DNA from: Gammaproteobacteria bacterium | Lineage (GTDB): Bacteria; Pseudomonadota; Gammaproteobacteria; CAJXQU01 | Direction of reading: 5' to 3' | Assembly: GCA_026984775.1 (NCBI GenBank) | Contig: JALSRM010000043.1 | Span: forward strand, 1 to 64,000 | DNA length: 64,000 bases | In this document: positions 57,448 through 64,000 of the stretch, one piece after another | Numbering within the stretch: position 1 is the first letter of the stretch | How the letters are laid out: each line of letters starts with the position of its first letter | Notes under the pieces: generated by a model | The model's input: the letters and a program-made list of their open reading frames with translations, nothing else | Told to the model about the DNA's origin: nothing | The model's database searches: none | Position numbers and translations under genes: made by a program

Positions 57448-58464
57448 ATGAAAAAAGAAAAAGTCAGTTATTTTATAGTTGGTTTATTCGTCCTTGTCAT
57501 CGGGGCAACTCTATTGGTTGTACTTTACCGCCTGACTGATCAGCGCGGGCCCGTGGATCATTATCATATTCATTACCACAATGTCAGCGGGATCAAATAT
57601 GGCACCATTGTTAGCTACGAAGGCTATCAAATCGGGCAGGTTGAGGATGTCATACCTGAAAGGCGGAATAACCGGATCGGCTATCGGGTCGAGATCAGTG
57701 TCAATAAGGGATGGAAGATACCTTCCGACAGTGTTGCCATGATTGTCAGTTCTGGCTTGATTTCATCACGTATGATCGATATCCACGAGGGGCAAAGTGA
57801 CATTATCCTGTCACCCGGTGCGGAGCTTCGAGGCGCTGAGCAGGTGGATCTGTTTCAGGCCATGGGTGATGTGGCAAGTGATTTCCACCGGCTTACTACA
57901 GAAGGTATTGAGCCAACGTTGAACGTGTTCATCGAACAGGTCACTAAAATGACCGATACACTGGAACATGTAGCTTCCAAAAATATCCAGCCATTTTTTG
58001 AGACACTGCAGAAAAATGTCAGTGATCCTGTAATCTGGAATGATACAAAAAGACTTCTGGCGTCTATGAATCTTGCCGTCGGCAATATGAACAAATTTTT
58101 GGGTGAAGAGAACCAACAACAGGTTGTTGAGATCCTGAAAAATTTCAAAGGGGTCGGTGAGAATATGAACCAGCTGACTCAACGTATTGAATTTACAAGA
58201 TCAGAAATTCACAAAGCAGCTTCACAACTAAACAAACTGGTCGAGGAAAACAGTGAGAACATCAGCGATACCATTACTTCGTCCAAGGCCTCTGTAAAGG
58301 CACTGCATATGACGTTGACAACCATTTCCGATCACATTAACTCTGTGATGTACGATCTGGAAGGAATGATGCGTAATCTTAACGAATTTTCCCGTGAGAT
58401 TAGAGAAAATCCAAGTTTGTTGATCAGCAGCTCTCCCCAAGCTGAGGAAGGGGAAGAAAAATGA
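57448..58464 (+). CDS. MCE-family substrate-binding protein (MlaD-like)
   Basis: A 338-residue inner-membrane-anchored protein. The N-terminal helix is at about 6-27, one MCE domain lies at about 40-120 (YGTIVSYEGYQIGQVEDV), and a long helical C-terminal region at about 130-320 probably forms a coiled coil. It is about twice the length of MlaD at 4819, so it could span further into the periplasm, as longer MCE proteins do. Confidence 0.9.
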   Translation: MKKEKVSYFIVGLFVLVIGATLLVVLYRLTDQRGPVDHYHIHYHNVSGIKYGTIVSYEGYQIGQVEDVIPERRNNRIGYRVEISVNKGWKIPSDSVAMIVSSGLISSRMIDIHEGQSDIILSPGAELRGAEQVDLFQAMGDVASDFHRLTTEGIEPTLNVFIEQVTKMTDTLEHVASKNIQPFFETLQKNVSDPVIWNDTKRLLASMNLAVGNMNKFLGEENQQQVVEILKNFKGVGENMNQLTQRIEFTRSEIHKAASQLNKLVEENSENISDTITSSKASVKALHMTLTTISDHINSVMYDLEGMMRNLNEFSREIRENPSLLISSSPQAEEGEEK

Positions 58465-59072
58465 GACTGGACTATATCCTGGTACTTATTGTGTTAAGTT
58501 TTCAGATCGGAGGTTGCGCTTTTCAGCCTATTGCGCCAGTACCAACCGATCATTATTATCGTCTGCCTGAACCTGAGTCTGTTTTAAAGAAAAAGATCTT
58601 CAATGGCGAGGTCTTGGTCCGACGGTTTCACGGTTCAGGATTGTATATGGAACGGGCGTTGCTGTTTTCAAAGGATCCACAGGGATTGGTGCTGGAACAA
58701 CATCATTACCATTTCTGGTACGATACACCGCCTCGGATGCTGCAATCACAATTGGTATCCTGGTTGAGAAAGATGGGTGCAGCCCCCCAAGTGGTTACCG
58801 ATTCCGGTATCGAACATCAATATGTCATTACCAGTCGGATCCAACGCTTTGAGAGAATTCTGCACGCTGGAACTGCGACCGTTGTCGTTGCTCTCGAACT
58901 CCAGTTGAGAAAGCGTCATGCGAAAAGGGTGTTACTGGTAAGAGAATACCGGGAAGAGATCGATATCCCCGATATAAAAGTCCAGAGTGCCATCCATGCC
59001 TATGGAAAGGCGCTGGATTCTATCTTTTTACGTTTCGTAGAAGATGCGGAAAAAGCCTTGCAGCAAGATTAA
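58461..59072 (+). CDS. PqiC-like ABC transport auxiliary lipoprotein
   Basis: A 203-residue lipoprotein with lipobox QIGGC (Cys19). It matches the ABC-type transport auxiliary lipoprotein (PqiC/YmbA) family: HYYRLPEPES near the N-terminus and HYHFWYDTPPRMLQSQLVSWL. In PqiABC the equivalent protein sits in the outer membrane and completes the periplasmic tunnel. The start overlaps the MCE gene (ATGA). Confidence 0.87.
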   Translation: MRLDYILVLIVLSFQIGGCAFQPIAPVPTDHYYRLPEPESVLKKKIFNGEVLVRRFHGSGLYMERALLFSKDPQGLVLEQHHYHFWYDTPPRMLQSQLVSWLRKMGAAPQVVTDSGIEHQYVITSRIQRFERILHAGTATVVVALELQLRKRHAKRVLLVREYREEIDIPDIKVQSAIHAYGKALDSIFLRFVEDAEKALQQD

Positions 59073-59085
59073 GCCTTTCATCCGA

Positions 59086-59826
59086 TCAGTTTTCGTAAGA
59101 GAATTCCATTTTGATACCCGCCAGTTCAATGATGTCATGTTCGGACAAGGCGTGGGCTTTTGCACCAATTGACTCACCGTTGACCTCTGGGAAAATCGGT
59201 TTGCCGTCTTTGTTCCCTTCAATATGGGTCAAGAAATATCCCTGAGGTCTTTTTGCAATTACAGCAACCTGAACACCTGGTTTGCCCAGTGTCGTCAACG
59301 CTTTGGTCAGGATGAGCTCCTTCCCGGCGATGGGCCCATTCAAAACATGCAGTTTGCCTTTCGGCATGCCTGGGCTCGAAGTCCGAGGCTGGCTGACTGT
59401 CATGGATTGCACCTGCTCTTTCTTGGCAGTTTCACCTGTAGGGCCAGGCTGTCCGAAGTTATTGGCCATGGCAGCAGCCTGAGGACTTACCGAACCGATG
59501 AAAACAGTTTTTTCGAAATCATCAGCTTCTGCGGAAGCATTTTCGTTGATATATTTCAATTCATGCTTGCCGATGCCAATAATGTCACCGTGCTTCAGTG
59601 CCTGTTTTTTAATCAGCTTGCCGTTGACATAGGTACCATTGGTGCTGCCGAGGTCTTCGATAAAGACATCGTCGAGTACTGTGAGGAGTAGTGCATGTTG
59701 GCCACTGACAGCAAGATTGTTGATTGCAATATCGTTTTCCGGCTTCCGGCCAATGGTCATCCTTTCCTTGGCGAGTTCATATTCACCCTGGAAATTTCCA
59801 TTTAAACTGAGAATTACTTTTGCCAT
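59086..59826 (-). CDS. FHA-domain protein
   Basis: A 246-residue cytoplasmic protein. A good FHA domain at about 20-90 has the conserved pattern RMTIGRKPENDIAI, SGQHA and STNGTYVNG, giving the phosphothreonine-binding residues (Gly-Arg, Ser, Asn). After a proline/serine-rich linker a second, degenerate FHA-like domain covers about 160-245. It converges on the auxiliary lipoprotein gene and lies downstream of PP2C and kinase genes on the same strand, so it is a probable reader or target of their phosphorylation. Confidence 0.9.
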   Translation of the reverse strand: MAKVILSLNGNFQGEYELAKERMTIGRKPENDIAINNLAVSGQHALLLTVLDDVFIEDLGSTNGTYVNGKLIKKQALKHGDIIGIGKHELKYINENASAEADDFEKTVFIGSVSPQAAAMANNFGQPGPTGETAKKEQVQSMTVSQPRTSSPGMPKGKLHVLNGPIAGKELILTKALTTLGKPGVQVAVIAKRPQGYFLTHIEGNKDGKPIFPEVNGESIGAKAHALSEHDIIELAGIKMEFSYEN

Positions 59827-59854
59827 GTTTACCTTTCCCTTCTATCTGGTACGC

Positions 59855-60676
59855 TCAATGGGTACTAAAAATCTTGTCAAACCAACCTTTTGAGGCGGGA
59901 AATGGTGCTGTTGGTCTGGCCAATACCACGGAGATATTATCTTTCCCTCCACGTTTATTGGCAAGATCAACCAGTTCCTGCGCCGCCCGGTTCAAGTTTT
60001 CGTTAAATGTTTGTAATGTAGAGTGGATACCTTCATCGCTGACCATATCGGTCAGACCATCTGTACAAAGTAGAAACAAGTCGTCTGGTAGTACGGTATC
60101 TTCGGTAATATCCACATTGACATTTTCATTGATACCCAGTGCTCGCGTGACCAGGTTACGTGGTGTTCTTGCAGCCGCCTCTTCCATTGTATAGAGCCCC
60201 CTGTCAACAAGCTCCTGGATCAGCGAGTGATCACTGGTGATCTTCTCCAGCTGATTATCACGCATGCGATAGAGCCGAGAGTCACCTACGTGAGCGACGG
60301 TGAAATGATTATCGAAAAAGAGCACTGCCAGGATTGTGGTGCCCATGCCCTCGAATCGGGCATGATCCTGTGCTGTTCGATAGACCTCATAATTTGCCTC
60401 ACGAATGGCGTCACGGATCAGCAGTGACTCCATCGAAAACCCTGTTGAGCTGTCGATTTGCTGGGGTTTCAAGAGGGGAAGTCGGCGACGAACATGCTGA
60501 ACGATCGTGGATATAGCAACAGCACTGGCAACCTCTCCTGCTCGATAACCACCCATGCCATCAGCAATGATCAGAAGACCGAGACCTGGATCGATGGCAC
60601 TGCTGTCTTCATTATGACGGCGACACCGACCAACGTCAGAACTGCTTGCCAGTTCGAGTATTTCTGTCAAATCCAT
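59855..60676 (-). CDS. PP2C-family protein serine/threonine phosphatase
   Basis: A 273-residue Stp1-type phosphatase. Metal-binding and catalytic motifs are complete: RHNEDSS at the N-terminus, IADGMGG, HVGDSRLYR, CTDGLTD and GGKDNISVVLA near the C-terminus. It is soluble with no membrane helix. It would remove phosphates placed by the kinase encoded just upstream on the same strand. Confidence 0.95.
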   Translation of the reverse strand: MDLTEILELASSSDVGRCRRHNEDSSAIDPGLGLLIIADGMGGYRAGEVASAVAISTIVQHVRRRLPLLKPQQIDSSTGFSMESLLIRDAIREANYEVYRTAQDHARFEGMGTTILAVLFFDNHFTVAHVGDSRLYRMRDNQLEKITSDHSLIQELVDRGLYTMEEAAARTPRNLVTRALGINENVNVDITEDTVLPDDLFLLCTDGLTDMVSDEGIHSTLQTFNENLNRAAQELVDLANKRGGKDNISVVLARPTAPFPASKGWFDKIFSTH

Positions 60677-60805
60677 GCTAATGAAACCTGTGTTTGACTC
60701 CTTTTTCTGTATGAACAGGAAAAATCAGTTCCCATTCTTTGAATAGATGGAAGCAAAAATAGTAAGGCTGAGTTCAAGTTCTGGTTCAGGTTGGGTTTAT
60801 TTAAA

Positions 60806-62500
60806 TCAAGAGTAAACACTTGATTCAACTTTCCTGACACAAGTTTTCAGTGCAAGCGCCATTTCTTTACCACTTTGAAAACGGTCACCAGGTTCTTTTT
60901 CCAATGCCTTGTCGATGATAGCGGCAAGATCAGGAAATAATTGAGCCAGATCAGGTCTTAATTGGAAGATGTCACGATGTGGTTCATTCGCTATAAGATA
61001 CATCAGCATTGCCAGAGATTCCCCCTTAAAGGGAAGTTCACCTGTGAGTAGATGGAACAGAAGCACACCCAGAGAGAACAGATCAGAGCGGCCGTCAATC
61101 TGGTTTCCTTCAAGTTGCTCCGGTGACATGTAGGCAGGTGTCCCAAGAATGATTCCGGTCCGGGTTCGGCTCGCGTCGATCAGCCGGGCAATGCCAAAGT
61201 CCGTTATTTTAATCTGTTTCCGCTTGGGATCGAACATAATGTTGGCGGGTTTCAAATCCCGGTGAATGACCTGTCTGGAATGGGCATAATCCATCGCTTT
61301 TGCAGCTTTATAGACGATTCCCATAGCCATGACAGGTGAAAGAAGATTATCTTTGTGAGTATAGCGTGTCAGATCATGTCCGGTCAGCAGTTCCATTGCG
61401 ATATAGGCCAGCCCGTTGATTTCATCAGCATCATGGATTTTAACAATATTCGGATAATTCAGTTGGCCCGCTGTTTCGGCCTCACGAAAAAAACGGCGTT
61501 TGACGTTCTCAATGTCGCTATCTTCAAAATCTTTGGCCAGGGGTAAGATCTTGATCGCGACCTTTTGGCCAGATCGTGTATCGCGTGCGAGATAGACTGT
61601 CCCAGTTGCGCCTTTACCGATTTCATTTTCAAGCCTGTAATTACCCAGAACAGGGTTTTTTATCAGATCGGGAAGGGTAGTTTCTGTCTTTCCAGCCTTC
61701 TCATTATCGGATGGCATTTCTTTCCCATGTGCAAGAATCTTCTGCTGAATCTGCTTTTTCTTGTGAACAACATCCCTGAAGTTGGCATCCTGGTTGATCA
61801 GGTGATCGTAAACAGTGGAAGCTTTGCCAAATTGCTTTCTCTTTTCGAAATCTTGCGCAATACGGTAGAGCACATCCATGACATGGGCTTTTGGTGGACA
61901 CGACTTGAGCTTTTCAAAAGCCCATTCGAGATGCCCCTGACGCAGGAAGGCGAGTCCCATAACATAATTCTTTTCATGCGTATCATAGAGCTGTCGCAGA
62001 GTATTCTGCTGGGTGCGATCAACAAGGATCTGAAACAAATAACCGCTTATCAATAATATTACCGGTAAAATAAACTTGATCAGTATCCCATACTCGGAAA
62101 GGAAGTATATCTCGCAACCAATGAGTCCCAGCAACAGTGAGAAGAAGAAAAAAGGATAGTCCTTTTTGTCATTAGTAATGGCATTGGCAATGAGAAAAAT
62201 GCTCACCAGGGCGAAAGCAAGGACCTCACAATACAGAGCCCAGTCAGGACGATAAATCTTCTGATCCATCAGTGAGGGAAAAAAAGACAGGAGGAAATGG
62301 ATTATCCCCCGATCCAGATTTTGTAAGACAGGCAGGATCGATAAAAGGATAAAGCAGGTAATATAAACGCTGATCGCTGACCAATTGGATTTCAAGAAAC
62401 CGTTGTTCACTACTACTCTGATGCCGGGAGAGGGTTTGAAAGCTGTAATGCTACACTGAAAACCCTTTCGCCGGTACTGACAAAAATCTGTCAGCCACAC
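60806..62500 (-). CDS. Membrane serine/threonine protein kinase
   Basis: A 564-residue Hanks-type kinase with the unusual order membrane part first, kinase last. Helices lie at about 43-60, 91-107, 116-136 and 138-160. A TPR-like helical segment follows at about 175-250, then the kinase domain at 288-555: glycine loop GKGATGTVY, catalytic Lys317 in VAIK, HRDLKPAN with Asp415, DFG at 434-436 and SPE at 459-461. All catalytic motifs are intact. The N-terminal piece resembles the start of a CHASE2 sensor (VLQNLDRGIIHFLLSFFPS), but the sensor itself is missing. The GTG at 62500 or 62410 may be the start. Confidence 0.92.
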   Translation of the reverse strand: MWLTDFCQYRRKGFQCSITAFKPSPGIRVVVNNGFLKSNWSAISVYITCFILLSILPVLQNLDRGIIHFLLSFFPSLMDQKIYRPDWALYCEVLAFALVSIFLIANAITNDKKDYPFFFFSLLLGLIGCEIYFLSEYGILIKFILPVILLISGYLFQILVDRTQQNTLRQLYDTHEKNYVMGLAFLRQGHLEWAFEKLKSCPPKAHVMDVLYRIAQDFEKRKQFGKASTVYDHLINQDANFRDVVHKKKQIQQKILAHGKEMPSDNEKAGKTETTLPDLIKNPVLGNYRLENEIGKGATGTVYLARDTRSGQKVAIKILPLAKDFEDSDIENVKRRFFREAETAGQLNYPNIVKIHDADEINGLAYIAMELLTGHDLTRYTHKDNLLSPVMAMGIVYKAAKAMDYAHSRQVIHRDLKPANIMFDPKRKQIKITDFGIARLIDASRTRTGIILGTPAYMSPEQLEGNQIDGRSDLFSLGVLLFHLLTGELPFKGESLAMLMYLIANEPHRDIFQLRPDLAQLFPDLAAIIDKALEKEPGDRFQSGKEMALALKTCVRKVESSVYS

Positions 62501-62925
62501 CAGTGATCAACTGAGTCTTGTGCCATTTCCAGCGCTTTGGCACGATCATCATCGTTCAGAATAACGCGTTCTCCGTTTCCATCCAGTTTATACAGATAGC
62601 CTGCAGTCTGGTACTTTTCGAGTTTTTTCATAGCCTCCATACATTCCCTTTTTTGTTCTGCTTTTGTCTGAGCAGCCAGTTCATTGGACTTTTTTTCTTC
62701 ATCTCGCTCTTCCTCGAAAACCCCAAGAAGACGATCACGTTTTTCACGTCGGTGTTCCAATTCTGGATCGGCTTTGTGGTTTGTTTTGACGACAATTTCC
62801 TCTGCGCTTGGTTGAGGATGATCACTGTAAAAGACGTGGCCATTTTCATCCGTCCATTTATAGATCCCTTTTGCGAAAATTGTAGATGTTGTAACCATGA
62901 AAATAATTGGCAGTAAGGCTCTCAT
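62491..62925 (-). CDS. DUF4124 domain protein
   Basis: A 144-residue exported protein. The signal peptide (about 1-18) is followed at once by the DUF4124 pattern IYKWTDENGHVFYSDHPQP. A charged helical stretch (about 56-95) rich in Glu, Arg and Lys follows, then a small C-terminal region with two cysteines. The function of DUF4124 is not known. It overlaps the kinase gene by 10 bases, so they are probably co-transcribed. Confidence 0.87.
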   Translation of the reverse strand: MRALLPIIFMVTTSTIFAKGIYKWTDENGHVFYSDHPQPSAEEIVVKTNHKADPELEHRREKRDRLLGVFEEERDEEKKSNELAAQTKAEQKRECMEAMKKLEKYQTAGYLYKLDGNGERVILNDDDRAKALEMAQDSVDHWCG

Positions 62926-62926
62926 A

Positions 62927-64000
62927 TTACTTTACCTCTTCCAGTGTTTCTGCAGTCTTTTTACAGATATAGACAAAGTGTTGATAACATTCGGCTGACA
63001 ATGGTTTTTTCAGGGTCCCTTCAAGGTAGAAAAGCCCTACCGGTTTGTTATGGACAAACAAGGAACGTGCGGCAAAATCCTGCTGTTTTATATTCAGTAG
63101 CGAAACCTCGGGCAGGAGGTCAGAGTACCTTTTTCTGTTCTTTTCATTGACGAGGATCACCTGAGGCTTTTTCATCAGGAGACTGAAAATGTTTTGTTGC
63201 TTTACAGGTATGGCAATAGATTTTTTCTGTTGTCCAAGATTGACTGTGAAGCGTGATTTAAGAAATGTTCTGTTCTTATCAAGCAAGAAAAAGACAAGTG
63301 GTCTTCCATCTGAGACCCTTTGTAGCAGCTTAAAGCTGAAAGTCAGAATCTCATGTGCTGGTCTTTTTTTATTCCCCATCGCTTTGAGAGTGTCAAGTGC
63401 ACTTAACAGCTCATTTTTAACTGGATCTGCACCCTGTTCTTTTCTTTTAGGTGTTGTTGAGAGTGTTTTCTGTAGGGTGGTTTTAACCTGCCGTGATTGC
63501 TGTTTTTTTGGTACCGGCATGCTGGTTTTGGTGGCAGGATTTTCGGTTCTTGTTGTCGATATAAGCTGACAGGCAGCTGGTTTTACAGGATAGAAGCAGC
63601 TCTCTCTTGCCGCGATCACGGCATTACGATGAACAAGGCGATAGAAATCATCAAGACGATATCCAAATTGATTAGCAGACTGTTCTATCAAAACTTCCAT
63701 GGAGTTGTGATACCAGCCACGCTCACTTACTTGTGCAAGTCGGTTGGCAAAAGCAGTAATCTGTACCAATCTGACTGAGTCAGAAGCAGGGTTCAAACTG
63801 TTAGATACCAGATCTGCATATTTCCATTGATCGAAAAGGAATTTTCCGATCGCATCAAATATTGAATAGTGTTCAGGCGAAGATGTCTGTTTACCTGATT
63901 TGATCAAGGCGGACATTTCTTCTGGTGAATACAGCCACAGCCCGATTTCGTAAAGACGACAAAGTTGAGCTGTAACAAAAGCTGTGCTGGAAGCCGAGCT
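62927..64000 (-). CDS. HDOD-type signalling protein, 5' end outside the window
   Basis: The frame is open from the stop at 62927 through the window edge at 64000, so the gene is partial. The first residues visible (TAQLCRLYEIGLWLYSPEEM) and the following YHNSMEVLIEQ...GYRLDDFYRLV segment suit the end of an HDOD domain, a catalytically inactive HD-type signalling fold. A variable basic linker and a GAF-like C-terminal domain (about 190 residues) follow. An internal ATG at 63916 is not the real start. Assignment to HDOD rests on limited sequence. It precedes the DUF4124 gene by one base. Confidence 0.7.
   Translation of the reverse strand, partial: SSASSTAFVTAQLCRLYEIGLWLYSPEEMSALIKSGKQTSSPEHYSIFDAIGKFLFDQWKYADLVSNSLNPASDSVRLVQITAFANRLAQVSERGWYHNSMEVLIEQSANQFGYRLDDFYRLVHRNAVIAARESCFYPVKPAACQLISTTRTENPATKTSMPVPKKQQSRQVKTTLQKTLSTTPKRKEQGADPVKNELLSALDTLKAMGNKKRPAHEILTFSFKLLQRVSDGRPLVFFLLDKNRTFLKSRFTVNLGQQKKSIAIPVKQQNIFSLLMKKPQVILVNEKNRKRYSDLLPEVSLLNIKQQDFAARSLFVHNKPVGLFYLEGTLKKPLSAECYQHFVYICKKTAETLEEVK

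Overview
The window is a stretch of gammaproteobacterial chromosome, made almost entirely of conserved housekeeping genes. Three things support this. The gene order mlaFEDCB-ibaG-murA-hisGDC-petABC-sspAB-dolP/diaA/yraN/lpoA-rsmI-rnpB-dcw cluster-lpxC-dciA-secA-argJ-nudix-yacG-zapD-coaE-pilDCB is, from memory, the order seen in Pseudomonas-like and sulfur-oxidising Gammaproteobacteria. FtsZ keeps the gammaproteobacterial C-terminal tail. The bc1 complex and the VPLPA-type PEP-CTERM protein suggest a free-living respiratory, biofilm- or floc-forming bacterium. No genus is assigned. I saw no tRNA, insertion sequence or CRISPR array.

Layout. 1-1.9 kb: an ECF sigma factor, a DUF3379-type anti-sigma factor carrying a zinc-binding HxxxCxxC motif, and a small exported protein. 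1.96-3.07: pdxB. 3.2-6.3: a complete mlaFEDCB lipid-transport operon, followed by ibaG and murA. 8.0-11.0: hisG (short form), hisD, hisC. 11.1-13.7: the cytochrome bc1 complex petABC. 13.8-14.8: sspAB. 14.8-18.3 (minus): lpoA-yraN-diaA-dolP, divergent from rsmI. 19.3-21.3: an NAD-dependent epimerase, an orphan terminator, a sigma-54 promoter and a PEP-CTERM protein gene. 21.4-21.8: rnpB (RNase P RNA). 21.8-22.7: a predicted exported ATP-dependent DNA ligase (LigE type). 23.0-40.5: the complete dcw cluster from mraZ to ftsZ, with MraZ-box repeats beside its promoter. 40.65: lpxC. 41.6-48.1: dciA, an M23 peptidase, secA, argJ and a Nudix/ThiE-like fusion. 48.1-53.6 (minus): pilB-pilC-pilD-coaE-zapD-yacG. 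53.9-59.1: a radical SAM protein, divergent from lemA, DUF1841 and a second MCE-type lipid transporter (permease, ATPase, MCE protein, PqiC-like lipoprotein). 59.1-64.0 (minus): FHA protein, PP2C phosphatase, membrane Ser/Thr kinase, DUF4124 protein and an HDOD-type gene cut by the window edge.

Much of the window serves the cell envelope: outer-membrane lipid asymmetry (two MCE systems), peptidoglycan precursor synthesis and septation, lipid A commitment (LpxC), PBP activation (LpoA), outer-membrane lipoproteins (DolP), secretion (SecA) and type IV pili. The less ordinary parts are the zinc-motif ECF module with repeated operator-like sites, the sigma-54-driven PEP-CTERM gene beside an orphan terminator, MraZ boxes overlapping GATC sites, the secA leader with two dyads and no recognisable SecM, and a Ser/Thr phospho-signalling module convergent with the second MCE transporter. 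I did not find a clearly unprecedented multi-gene system.
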